A stretch of 64,000 nucleotides of DNA from Eucalyptus grandis (taxonomy: Eukaryota > Streptophyta > Magnoliopsida > Myrtales > Myrtaceae). The DNA is taken from contig NC_052618.1 in NCBI RefSeq assembly GCF_016545825.1, positions 6,067,398-6,131,397 on the forward strand. The letters run 5' to 3'. Position numbers and translations under genes: made by a program. Positions 12,438 to 24,780 of the stretch are shown in pieces (the first letter of the stretch is position 1; every line of letters starts with the position of its first letter). The notes below the pieces were generated by a model that saw only the letters and a program-made list of their open reading frames with translations, ran no database searches and had not been told where the DNA came from.

Positions 12438-13937
12438 TGAGATAGCTGGAGGCACAGCCACAAGTGGATCTTGAAAGAATCTATTTCCTAGAGCGGGCGC
12501 AAGAAGGCTGCTCTGCATTCCTGCAAACGATACTTGCTATTAAGCCGGAGAAAAAAGAAAACCCTCTTCTTATGCGGATGGATAAAGGAGGCACCTGTCT
12601 CAAAGGATAGTGCTCTCCGCAATGCTTTTACAGCAGGAGCCTTCCGGAAGAAGAAACCGGGAAGGAAGTATCCAGTGACGAATGCAATCAGATGAAATGC
12701 AATTACGAGTGACAAGATCGTCAAACCAAATGAAGAAATGATGGAATCGACGTTCATCACAAGAGGTGCTCCAACGCATAGAGCCGTCACAAAGACAGAG
12801 TGGCGGCAAAAGTGGTCGTATGGCATTAGAAATCCAAGGGAAGAACCCAAAAGCAAACTATGAGATATTAAACTACTGAAACTCCTAGCAAATGTACGTA
12901 GCAAAGGCGAGTGTTTAACCTATTCAGAAGCAGCCCTGCAGCGATGGGTGTGACGACAATCTGCAAAATGCTGGAAACCATTCCTTTCACATGGACGGGC
13001 AATCTTTTGCCAATGAGAAGAAGTGACAATAAAGGGGTCACAAAAACAGCCGTAGCGGTAGATAATGATGTCATGACAATACTCAGAGGAGCCACTGATG
13101 GGTCAATCAGAGATGTAGCATAATTAGAAAGCTGAGCCGCGCTGATACAAGACAGCAGCATAATCCCAGCACCTGAGGTTCAGGTTCAGAGAAAGTCAAT
13201 TACCAGTTCACTGGCTTTAGAGAGGGAAGGGAGACTAGTACTCACCAATGGACGTTGGGAGCGAAACCATTGCTACGGACATCATGCCAAAGAAATAACC
13301 AAGAAGAGGCTTCTCGATGAACTGGTTGATAGAGCGAGCAAAAATAGCAGGCGGTCTCCTAAACGCTTCGAGAAAGTCCCTCTCGCTGGAATTAACCCTC
13401 ACAGCAAACATCCGAAACCCGAGTGCAGGTGCATAGTACCGGAAAGCAGATCCGATAGAACCCATTAAGAATTGAGATACAAATTTATAGCCCAGAAACG
13501 TATCTGGAGAAGATCTAGCAACCTGATGGTGAACCAAGTGAAGGACGGCGGATATATAAGAGCCAGCAACGTACCCGCGAGAACGACATGAGGCACAAAA
13601 CAATTTGATGTTTTTTTAAGACCTCCACGATAGAAAACTGCTCCCTAGGCACAGATGGCTGGGGGAAAAAAAAGAAAAGACACCGAGCAACTGCTGTTAA
13701 CAGTGGTTTTCCACATCTGCCTCGAAAGAACTACATAACAGAAGATCCAGGATGGAACGGGCAGTGCACATTGCTGCAATATGGGACACATTTAGAGAAC
13801 TGAATGAACCTGGATCGATTCAGCCGGGGACTCCCGGCCTGACTGTGGCTCTGGCTCGAGAGGCTCCGAGAAATCCCCTGACCTGCACTTGCTGGAGCTG
13901 TGGATTGGATCCGCAAGCGCGTCGAGATCAAACTCAT
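12438..13937 (-). pseudogene. BASS-family sodium/metabolite cotransporter pseudogene
   Basis: Related to plastid bile-acid:sodium-symporter-like (BASS) carriers, probably the BASS5/6 type, which are multi-pass transporters of the inner plastid envelope. Six exons can be traced on the minus strand: 13,740-13,937 (MSLISTRLRIQS, a transit-peptide-like start), 13,523-13,658 (LLALIYPPSFTWFTI), 13,246-13,440 (YYAPALGFRMFAV, VNSSERDF), 12,920-13,172 (GAGIMLLSC, QLSNYAT, PLSIVMTSLSTATAVFVTP), 12,595-12,827 (FVTALCVGAPL, SFETG) and 12,438-12,520 (MQSSLLAPALGNRFFQDPLV). Lesions: the acceptor before exon 3 reads CCG where AG is expected (13,441), exon 5 lacks about 2 bp around 12,807, exon 2 may be frameshifted, and the last exon is not found. 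It ends beside the palindrome, whose formation may have removed the 3' end. Confidence 0.85.
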
Positions 13938-14532
13938 GGCTGCGCCCCTCGAGAGGATTTCAGGAAACCGCCGATGGCGAGCGCGAGCGAGAAGTAGAAA
14001 CCTTAAAACTTCCGGAGAGGTCGTGGGTTTGGCTTTTGGGGTCCACTTCGTTCGACGGTTGGTACCGTCGCCGGCCTACTTATAGGAGTAACGTCCTCTT
14101 TTTTAACCGTTTTTTTTTAAAATTATTTGACCAACCTGCAGTTTCTTCTTCGGAATTTTTTTTTTTTGAAAGTATACAGACTCCTTTCCTTTCGAAATTA
14201 TAATTACCATTTTTCATTTGTTTTGATGCATCTCAAGTTGCATCTTCCGCACGTACTTCATTTCCCAAATTGTCTCATTTTATCTTACAAACTATTCTCA
14301 CCCAAAAAAATAAAAAATAAAAAATCCAACATCCACCCGCACTCTCTCTAGGCCTGAGAGGCTTGCTTGATTTGACACATCCACTACCAATAGGGTCATG
14401 CAAAGTAATCGGAAACCATTGGAAACCAGACGGGATTGGTTTGGAACTAGCAGTTCTCATGGGATTAATTTGGTTTCAATTCTAATTTACTAGAATTGGC
14501 GAGTATCGATCCAATTTCACTTCCAGCCACCA

Positions 14533-14534
14533 AT

Positions 14535-14590
<56 letters not shown>

Positions 14591-14592
14591 AT
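14533..14592. repeat. Compound microsatellite (CATA)n-(TA)n-(TG)n
   Basis: Tetranucleotide CATA repeats run into TA and then TG dinucleotide repeats without interruption. Confidence 0.95.
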
Positions 14593-15419
14593 GGTAATAT
14601 TGACTAATTTTGTCTCCTTGGTGCTTAATAGAATTTATCTCCTTACTTTTTGTTCATTCTAACAATTTATTTACCTGCTTTCTTAGTCAAAACAAAATAA
14701 ACAAACAAAGAGGATGGATGAGACCAAATGGTGATGTCCACAAATGTTGCGGCGCTTTGTCATCATGATACGAAATTAAGAGCCAATGGCTCTTTTTAAG
14801 AGCATAATTAGGTCTCTCATTAACCATCATTGTGCTTAAATTAAGTTGACATTGAAAAAAAAGACGGATCAAACGATTAATGATTTTACTTGTGTAGAGA
14901 GGCGCGAGCGGTAGGTAAGGGCGAGGGCATCCTTGCTGGCTTCGCGATTGAGCTGTGTCATCAAGCAGTGGGAGGGGTGGATTTCTTTTGTGAGCATGAG
15001 AGTATGAATGTTTTTAGACCGGAGAGATCCAAAACGGTCAAATCTAAGCTTCCTATCGGAAATTTGGATAGTTTAACGAGCGCAAATTTGGAAGAGGGAA
15101 AAATTTAACCCTTGAATTATTATTTTGAAAATGCTCAAAGCCTTGGGTAGGACTTGCATGTTGTGTTCGGGAAAATTCATTTGGGAAACAATTTTAAATT
15201 AATTAGTGTTTAGAAAATTCACACTTTATAAAGCATTTCTGCTTTTTTTCTTTTTAAAAACCTCAAAGCTGGCGAAAGGCTCAACGAATTGGTTGGCGCT
15301 CTCAAATGAGGCTGGCTAGCACCAGACTAGATTACTAGTAACCAAATTTGACCTCGTCGATTGACCTCACACAACTCTTAATGAAGCTTCACCAGAGAAG
15401 ATGAATAGTCCCTACTAGG

Positions 15420-15800
15420 GCCAAACCAAAAAAACGAGAAAATTGGTGAAAATATTTTTGGAAGAATTTTTTTTTTTTTTTAATTAACTTTAGGAAATGG
15501 CCTTTCGAAAATTTGTGAAGGCTAGCATTTGACTAGAGGGGGCCCAAAACAATTGGCCAAACAACCCAAGTTTTTTATCAAGGGGCTTTAGGCCGGCGAC
15601 CTTCGCCGAATCCGGGCGAGGGCTGCGACCCTCACCCAGATCTGGGGCGAGGGCACATAGGCCCTCGCCGCCAGTTGGCTGAGGCCGTCGGCCCTTGGCC
15701 AGGGCTTGGCGGCCTTGGCCGACACTCCCCCACCTCATAGGTGACGGAGGGGAGCCAGCGGTGAGGGCTGAGCCCTTAGCCACCGGTTGCCTCCCTCCTC
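15420..15800 (+). repeat. Dispersed repeat, copy 2, with GC-rich core
   Basis: The first about 180 bp match the repeat at 5,490-5,690 in the same orientation. They are followed by a GC-rich island of GGCGAGGG and CCCTCGCC motifs like those at 4.4 and 32.4 kb. An AT-rich stretch follows. It is probably a non-autonomous DNA transposon, but I could not fix its ends. Confidence 0.5.
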
Positions 15801-16295
15801 CTCCTCCCCACCCTTTTAATTTTTTTTTAAATTAAATAATTAAATAATTTTTTAAAATTTTAATTTAATTAATTATTATATTAAAATTCAAATGATATCA
15901 AAACGATGTCATTTTTGTGTTTGGTTTGCTGAGTCAACCTTCTAGCGAGCCACGTAAGTGAAAATATTAATAAAAAAAAAAAATGCCACGTAGGATTTCT
16001 GGTGAGGTTCGTCGGATGTGGTACTCAAGTGTCCATTTTTTCATACTTTCCGTAAGTTTTGGCACTTAACTATCCTTTTGTGCCAACTTTTGACACTTTT
16101 TTTTTTTCAATCGGTCAACTTTTGGCACTTGAAGGATTCTTTTGCCTTTGGAATTTGGTGTCTTAACAACTTTTTAATGTTGTACTTAAAATTGATTGTA
16201 AGATATTTACTTGCTGAAATGACAAAAGCAAGACTCGAAGTTTTCTCCAATAATGGCAAATAGCTTTCAAGCCATACTATTTAATTTTCGATGAT

Positions 16296-17050
16296 TATTT
16301 GAGATAATGATTTGGCAAACTTTATGGATGAAATTCATTTGAGGCAATCGGATTCTTTTATCCTGATTTTAGAAAGAAATATACAACAATATAATTTGTG
16401 TACTAATCCTAGTGCCTGTTTTCTTGAAGTTTTATGTGGATTAAGAGCTTCCTTTAATTAATTGAGTTTAATCTTCTGCAAATTGGTGGACAACTTTATT
16501 TAAGGGGGCAGGCCGTATATTATGATATTATAGTAGAATGATTGTTTTCATTTCTATTACTTCTGGAGGTGAGTTGATTGTGGAGTAATGTCTATAATTT
16601 CGGGTGATTATTTAATCTTGACATTGTAATGATTATTTTATTTTGGTTGATTATTTGGGATTGATGTTCGGCAAATTTCAAGGATGAAATTATTTGAGGC
16701 GAATATATGTTTGTGTCCAGATTCTAGGAAGAATTCTAAGGTTGATTCAAGTGTTTCGATCTCGAGTCAAAGGTTCCTCAAGGACTTAGGAGGTTGATAT
16801 TTTGCAACTTAAAGGATAATTTTATAAGGGGGGCAAAATGATTGTTGGAGCATTGATTTCTAGGACTATTGAAGGTGAGTAATAATTATGTAACTTTGGG
16901 TGATTATTTGAGCTTGGCCTCGGAATGATTTTTATTATTTTGGGTTTGAGAATTTGACATTGATGTTTGACAAATTTTTTGAGGATGCAAATTCATGTGA
17001 AATTAGTAGATGCTAGTGCCCTGTTTTAAAAGAGAAATATGGAAGGCTAA
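16296..17050. repeat. Three diverged tandem copies, about 300-bp period
   Basis: A segment containing TTTGGCAAACTTTATGGATG and GAAATTCATTTGAGGC at 16,296 recurs in altered form near 16,656 and 16,955. The intervening GTGAGT...TTTCGGGTGATTATTT segments at about 16,570 and 16,874 also match each other. It is non-coding and may be the remains of a satellite or a retrotransposon internal array. Confidence 0.55.
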
Positions 17051-18505
17051 AAGGCGGAAGTTTAAGAGATGGAAGGCTAAAAGACACTTTGTATAAAGTG
17101 CTTTCATGAAATGCACTTATTGATTGATGATCAATAATTGTTTAAGTGCTGAAAAGCGCATAGTATATGAAATATGGCAATTCTTTTAAAGATAAAATGT
17201 GTTTTGATGGATGGCACATATTAGGCATTCATTGAAAACTCCTAATGAATGCACTTATTGAAGGCATCTATCGGTAGCATATATAAAGAGTTTGGTGCTC
17301 TCTCCACCTTGAATAACAATTAAATGTTGAATTCTTTCTTCCATTAGATAAAATACATTAAGAGAAAAGTGAGTTAAGGGAGAGAAAGCAGATTTCTCCA
17401 TTAGACAATTGGACTATGATATGAACCAAGCAAAGAGAAAACAAAAATTGTGTCAGTTATGCTATCACACATGCACGCCTCTCCAAGTCTCAAAATAGGG
17501 ATTGCCTGTTTGCCACCAAATTATTTTCTTTATTCTGGCTCATACTATAAAAAATTATATAATAGCATAGTTCTGATATACGGGTTTCACATTGTGGCAA
17601 GTATAGAGCATACCACTAGAATTAATCAGAACATTTATAGTTTTTAAGAATAATAACGGCAAAGAGGCAGAATAAAAAATTTAGAAATTCATAGTTCAGA
17701 TACACTAATTTTATGAGCTTCATCCTCCCCATTAATATTTCAAACATTGCCTTATATGGGCATGAAATAAATATCAAATTATTGGTGAATTTTTGGAGAT
17801 CACAAATAATTTTACAAGGACTCCTTATGACCAACAATGACCAATAATCTTTACATATTCTTGTTTTTTACACTAACAGACTCATAACACAAATTTTCTT
17901 CTGCTACGATAGTGAATAATAGTGACTACTACAGTATTGCAATGCCCAATTATACAAGCACACTTTTTATAACATATAATCAATGAAAAATAATTATTTA
18001 GCTTCATTTGTGATCTTCAATCAAATCCTAGGGCATGGAGCCACTAGTCTTCATCAGAGCTATTAGAATTATATCAGATTTTCTCGCAATTGGCATGTTT
18101 GATGAGTCATTATACTTCAAGTTCTTTGAGTTGGCTATATTCTATAGATTCTAGTTTTTTATGAGAACTTACTAGGATGTTAGTGGAATCACTAAAAGTG
18201 CTTTTCTCAGGATTATCTCCATATTGTTGCCCATGTCATTGGATGAGATAATCCACTTCTTCATTTTCTAGAGTTAATTTATGCTTTTAATGTAGACAAC
18301 TTTTATCTTTTTGAAGACTGATGAGGACTTGTCATAGCCTTAGTGAAACTTGAAGAAATGTTTGGTTGGGGTCAATTCTCGAGCAGAAGTGACGGGCTTT
18401 CACTGTCAAGGCCTAGACTAAGTGCAAGCTGTAGTCCATTATGCTCAATTTTGTGGATAGTAACTTTCTACAAGGAAAATTAACATTCGGCCTATTAATA
18501 GTTCC

Positions 18506-18705
18506 TTGAATGGGGTGGTGTTCCTTGGAGATCACATACGAGTGGAGTTGGTAGTGGTAAGTGCGATCATAGTTAAGGCAGTGGCACATGGGGGTGAAGG
18601 GAGTGGCTCTCGGCAGTACAAGAAAAAAGACGTGCTGCGACTTTATAAGTATCTGACTCTAGATGATGATGCTTCATATTGGGAGACTGAAACTGATAAT
18701 TAGGA
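18506..18705 (+). repeat. Decayed copy of the 24.46-24.61 kb segment
   Basis: GGTGTTCCTTGG, the GAGTGGCTCTCGGC block and the GGGAGACTGAAACTGA block occur in the same order as at 24,468-24,603. Most differences are G to A or C to T at former CG sites, and there is an insertion of about 45 bp. A single open frame crosses it but is not preserved between the copies. Confidence 0.6.
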
Positions 18706-20569
18706 TATGATAAAATACGTGCGATACATATGGATATTTAAAATTGATTCCGATGTAGGGCTTAAAGGAGAATGACGGGATTTTGATTATAAAGTGATTC
18801 TTATCGGATCATTTCGATATGATGTTTTTACATGATGAAATTTTCTTTCTACTTGCAAAGAGCTCTTTTCTATGAGGAAACACAAGTTTGTCAATTTATG
18901 AAATGAGCCAGCCACATGCTGAACGGAAAAATTATTTATCTTTTAATTGACATTGGGAGAGCTATCCGCTGTCACAGGGAATGTGTTCTTCGTAAAATGA
19001 TGTGAATACTTGCAGGAAGGACAAAACTTCTTCTAACTTTTCTTTTACAGCAAAATATCAAACAATTATTTGAAGTTATTCTTTAATGACGCCACATTTT
19101 GAATCTTTTGGTCCATTGAATTTTTAATCCATTTCAATTTTGTCTAGTTTTAGCATGTGTACATTTTCCAAAGATTACGTATATAAGACCGAAACAGAGT
19201 AAAGGATAAAAAGCACAATTGGTAATTCTAGATAGAGCAACATGAATAAATTACCTAAAACTTTATATTACTTAAATCGATTTTTACTTTTAGAATCTTT
19301 AGAGTGCACTCAACAACATCACAATATTATGATACATTCCTATTGTCAAGGTGGGAGTATTGTTAGTGTCTTGTAATTATGTTAGGAATGATAAATTATA
19401 GATATGAAATTTGCTGGACATTGACTGTATTATCTTGTGATTATTGCTACAATAATTTTCCTTTTCATGTTTGCGAAATCTTATTGTAGATATGAAATTG
19501 GGGGCAACTATGCTAATCTTGAGAGTACTATCAAAGTGATTTGCTTTTTCATGTTTACTTTTGCTATTTGTGCATAAAGTTTAAAGGGTCCCCGTTGGTA
19601 GTCCTATATGACTAGTGAGTTTTGCTGGGCGAGGTGGTGCATTTTTATCCACTTTTCCAAAGAATCTTGGGCCTCAAGGACCCTTGTGCCAAAGCTAAGG
19701 CCCCAAAAGCCTTTGAACCAAATTTAGCATTTTTGAAGTCCCTTAACTCAAATAACTTCCACCTAGCATTCACATTTCCATATTTTTGGAATGCTATTGG
19801 GGGTAATGAATTTTTTTCTTCCAACTTTACCCCCGCTTATACTTTTGTGTTCTTATTTTGCCCTTATCCTATATTTCATCATCTCTCTTTGAACCAAACA
19901 AACCCATCACCACTCCAGATTTTGGTCGATGCAAACCCAAAGTCGATGGTTGTTGAGGGTCAACTGTCGCAAGTCTAAGGAGTGAGATTTGGAGAGTCAA
20001 GGGGTACATGAGGCTCGCCTACCCTCCAACCTATAATCTTTTACAATTCTTTTCATTAAGCATTTCTCAAGTTATTTCACAATTAATCAATTCACAAACT
20101 TAGGTAATGAATGCTCTATCCAAGTTTATGCAATGAATATGCTCTATATATCTCTTTTTCCTTTTTATAAATATGATGTCATTCTATGCATTTCATAACT
20201 AATAATGGACATAATCTCTGTCACTCTCCAAAGGCATAAAAGGAAATTACAATTCAAAGAAAAGATGAGCAGCACTCACGTCCGGTTGTAGTACCAACAA
20301 TGAAAGCTACTTCAAGCTGACAAACTCAACAACAAGGCTCAATTTACTAAACAACACAGTTTTCACAGTTGGAGAGACCCACGAAGCATCGTTACTGACA
20401 CGAAATGATCACTGGTCCATTGTGGACTCTCCATTAAAGGATGGGCACGCTCTTTTTTTAGGATTTAATGACGAAGAAAAGCTAACAATTTCAACTTCCC
20501 ACCCTCGAACTAACAGAAACAAAATCACTATTATACTCAAGAATGTGGACTGAATTAGAGATCAGTGGC
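18706..20569. other. Intergenic, no gene seen
   Basis: AT-rich sequence. The open frame at 19,622-19,978 (+) contains motifs (AAAAGCCTTT, GGCACAAGG-like) shared with the 5.5-6.1 kb repeats, so I treat it as transposon-derived. I see nothing else here. Confidence 0.5.
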
Positions 20570-20795
20570 CTACAAACAGAGCATTTTGGTGAAACCTCTC
20601 ATTCCACGGATAATGCATATCACTGACAACACACAAGATGACGGCATGGAACAAAAGTGGATCTCCTCCTCATCAGACAAATTACAAGTAACTGAATCTC
20701 CCAATTCATCCTCTGTGAGAGTGTTGGGCTGGTAGACTGCAGCATGGCTCTGCTGCTCCTGCTCATCCCATCTGCACCGCCTCCAGTTTTTCCAT
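20570..20795 (-). CDS. Exon-like terminal segment of an unrecognised gene
   Basis: On the minus strand an acceptor-like AAACAG at 20,796 precedes an open frame that ends at a TAG at 20,570. It has the mixed acidic character of real coding sequence (QQSHAAVYQPNTLTEDELG, then LSDEEEIHFC). It may be the last exon of a gene whose first exon is at 24.1-24.6 kb, but no intermediate exons were identified. I do not recognise the protein. Confidence 0.3.
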
Positions 20796-23700
20796 CTGTT
20801 TCATTTTATGAGGTAAGAAGATTCAGCATAAGCCCAGTAAAGTCAAAGGTTATCATGTCTTGAATTCAACAGGATACAGAATATGGTTACAAGTTTAACA
20901 AATCCAAGGATACCAATTGACACCTTTCCAAGATAAATACTAATCCATAAGAGTATCTTTGTCTGGCAGGCAAGATCAATGACCATCTGATCTTTTGCCA
21001 TCTCGGTACTGGAAAATGTCATATCAGTCAATTCGATAATAGACGAGTACTGTCAAAAAGGGCTGCTTGCCCAAGATCTAAGTAGTAGACCCTAAAGCAT
21101 AATCATGTCAACTATCCTAGAATGAAATATGAGATGGTTGATTCTTAACAACTCGAGTCACGTGAAGTAGATTGTTTTTTTTTTTGGTAAGATCTGTTTA
21201 CAGATCATCACATAAACAAATGACAAGCATCAAAGGGAGAGGAGCCACAATATCTTTTGACGGGTAGGTGGACAAATACTAAAATGATAGGAGGTTGTGC
21301 AGATCACCCAAAAATTCATGAAATCACACAAACGGGGGAACTCTCCATGCCATGTGAAATGCAAAAACAGACTTCCAAACAGGCAATTCACTACGTATTC
21401 ACATCCTACTATAAACCATGATCAAGATTAGAGTGAATAAATTTGTACACGTGTCGATTTATAGTAAAAGAAAATAGTGTACATGGGCAATAAGTCCACA
21501 AATGGAAAAAGAATCTCCTCAAGCAAGCATCAAGACTTATCCAATGTCCATCTAACACCATTAAAATGTAGATGAGAGGAAAACTTACAGAAAATATGGA
21601 AAATCTTGGCATGAACTGATCTCTGGAATTCATTTTCAAAAAGCAAAGGTCAACAACACGGACACACTTTCCTAATGAAAGAATTTTCTCTCCTCATCAA
21701 GCAATCCAATCTACAAAAATAGAGGAACAAGAGCATCAAATCAGATACTTGTATCAAAGTAAATGCATCATTATAAAAATTAAAGGAACCACAAGGTCTA
21801 GATAATCAGAAAAATCTCAAGGTGCAAGAAACATTGCAGTTAACCATATGCAGTGAGTTTACATGTCACAGACTAATAGGGTATTCATGACCAACAAGTG
21901 CCTAAAGGCATGTGTAAGGAGAAGCTTTAATCAGCTGCAGTTGGTGACATAATGAGGTAAGAGGTAGACGACGCCTTGAACCATCCATGTTCACAACGAC
22001 AACTAAAGTGTAAGCTAATAATTGACTGCTCTCTTCTGACAGATTAAAGCAAAGTTTCTCGTTGTGCATAGTTATGAGCATCGAGATTCGGAAAAAGTGT
22101 TACAGAAATTAGTTTGTAAAGACAATCTCAATAAGATGATCGTATAAAAACTTTTCTTGAGGAACCTTCAGTTCTCTCAGCCAAAAGAAGAGGAATCTTT
22201 GACTTCAGAAATCTCAAATTTCCAACACACAATGTGAGTAAAGAAGCATAATAACTGAATGCTCAAGACTGAAAAGCGAAGCCTTGTAAAGTTGTCTCAT
22301 ATCTCTCAATATCTTTAGATTCGCCAACTCTACTTCTATTTATATGTGAGGAAAGCAGTAGACTCCCTTATACCATGATAGAACACATCAACCTTGCTAT
22401 CAGGAAACTCAGTTCTTCTGAAAGAATGGAACTCTCCCAGACTTTTAATTTGGATAAAGTACAGACTCTATCATGCACCATCCGGTGTTCAGGACATGAA
22501 CACCATGTGATGTCCCATGGCAACACCAATTTTGACATGTCTACTATCAAAATTATACGTACAGTCTCCCAGACATTTCCAGTGTCAAAGGCAAAAATAA
22601 AATGTGATATTACACCTTAAACCAGAAGGAGGCACATGGTTCCTAGCTGAAGACAAACATGATGTAATGTAATCCCACTCAAAGAACGAGTAACATAAGC
22701 TTTAACAGCAGCTTTCCAGTGAAATATAGCTTAAAAATAAGAACCAACTTCTGGAACAAATGTACTTACCGTTCTTAGTGAGGAGGATTTTTGCTCCTGC
22801 AAGGAACTGATAAGATAGCCCCTAGATCTGGAGTCCATCCGAAAAATCCCTTTGACTCATTGTATATGCACTTCATAATGAAAACAGAAGATCAAGCTTA
22901 TCAAAGGATCATGCAAAACTGAGGTAAACAGGAACAAATCCATTTCAGAAAAGCCATGATTGACACAAGTAATTATAAAATTTTAATGCATGAACTGCAA
23001 TTTGCTTCATTACGCAGATTTCACAAAACTAAGAGCGACCAACCTGTCCGATCATTGACATTATAGTTTTCCAAAGAAAGAAGAAGTACAAAAGAGAAAT
23101 TACTGCATAGTTGCAGTGAGATCCATAGGGCAGATAACATGATATGTGGACCCACTCAATTGGAACTCACAATTAGGCAAGAGAAAGGCATAGGCACGTG
23201 GTGCATGTAAAAGCCCCTCGAATATGAGAGGACACCTAACAACAGGGAGACCCTGAATCCTAGATTTCTTTCTTTACTTTCTAAACATTGATCTTCTCCT
23301 TGGTTCAAACACTTTCTTCTTGCTTATTCTCTAGGGATGTACACCAAATCAACATTGTGATTGTCTTCCCGAACCAGACTAGTATATCCTTCTCAAGGCC
23401 CGAAGGCAGTATCTCCAATGCCATTTATTTAATTTCCTAAATAAGAATATCTCGAGAAGAAAGATGAAAGCGGCGCATCTATCCTACTGCAACAAGTTAC
23501 TTTGCTAAGTTTCTTTTCTTATATTTCCTCCTTTCATCAAGACCAAAAATGAACTAAGTACACTATCGTAAAACACATCGCACCTACGTAAGAAGGAATT
23601 CACGTGCTAAGCTAGAAAACTCTCGACTTTGAAAATGTCAGGTTTACTTCACATCACAAAAGAAGAAAATGAAGTAATATAACTGTACTGGCAAATGCAC

Positions 23701-24064
23701 TTATACCAGATGATGCAGCTAAGTCATCAATGCAGCCTCCCGACAAATCATAAAATCCTCCATTGTCTCGACATCCACTCATATAGAGACCAACCATTTA
23801 AAATAGAAGCAGTAACGACCATGACATTTCAGACTAATTACACCAAATTCACAAGGGCTCCTCGATGCTTCAACAATCAAATTCGCTTGCGCTTTCGCAG
23901 TCCTGAGGTATTGAAAGAGAAGACGAAATATTCATATGCTGAAGTTGGCAATACAAGACATGACTTGCTTACACTGATGCAAAGCACACAGATAGAACAT
24001 CCGAACACGAGACATGTAAACACCAAGTGAAACAATCCACAGCATTGCGTGTACGCACACTTAC
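20796..24064. other. Possible intron or intergenic DNA
   Basis: AT-rich with no recognised domain. The segments lying between the two exon-like pieces have intron-like composition, and none of the short open frames resembles a known family. If the exon-like pieces belong together, this would be one or more introns. Confidence 0.4.
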
Positions 24065-24603
24065 AGTTTGAATCCTTTGTGCGAGCACCGCCCTACCGCC
24101 AGAGTCATGCGGGGCCAAGACATTGTGCCTCAAGCACTTCCCGGTCCCTCCTTTAACGGCCGATTTCGCCTCCACGAGACCGCGCGCCACCACGAGCTCC
24201 TCTCTACCCGACCGGCTCGATGAATGAGACTCTGAATCCGAACCGCCATCGCGAGAGAGCACGCACCGAAGGACGGAAACTCGGGCCGACGGGGCGTATC
24301 GGAGCTTGCGGAGAGGCGGAGGAGCCGGAGGTGAACTTGGCGATCGTGCGGACGGCGGCGTCAGCCAACGGTCAAGCCGAGAGGACGGCGCCGTCGAATA
24401 GGAGAGGGCGACGGCGAAGTGGGAGAGGAGAGAGAGGCTATGGCTCGATCATGCGAGGATTTCGGCGGTGTTCCTTGGCGGTCGCATGCGAGCGGAGCGC
24501 GGCGGCGGCGGCGAGTGCGATCGGTGTTGAGGCGGTGGCGTGTGGGGGCGGACGGAGTGGCTCTCGGCGACGACGGTTTTTGCTGGGAGACTGAGACTGA
24601 CAA
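24065..24603 (-). CDS. GC-rich putative first exon of an unrecognised gene
   Basis: An abrupt GC-rich block ends on the minus strand in ACT followed by GTAAGT at 24,064-24,059, a strong splice donor. Several frames are open. One reads from a Met at 24,603 through basic, Pro/Ser-rich sequence; another gives SDSESHSSSRSGREELVV then LVEAKSAVKGGTGK before the donor. The correct frame and start cannot be decided by eye. It resembles the 5' exon of a small organelle-targeted protein gene, but I cannot name it. A decayed copy lies at 18,506-18,705. Confidence 0.35.
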
Positions 24604-24780
24604 TTGGGCTGATGGGCCGACCCTGGGCCAAGCCCAATTTCAAACAATCATATCTTAATGACCTGTCTTCACGTCAGAAGAGCTACATCCTGTATGGTCA
24701 AAACCGAACCAAAAAGGCCATTGGATTCTACTCAGCTGAGTTATTGTTAACAATACCATAGCGATGAAATTAGTAGCTAA

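Larger units (their letters stand above)
14100..18500. other. Intergenic, repeat-rich, no gene seen
   Basis: AT-rich DNA holding a microsatellite, two transposon-derived repeats and a set of diverged tandem copies, listed separately. I see no domain-bearing open frame or splice-linked exon set. Confidence 0.6.

Noticed and set aside
19622..19978. 118-codon plus-strand protein
   Set aside because: It shares motifs with transposon-like repeats at 5.5-6.1 kb and shows no domain or codon character.
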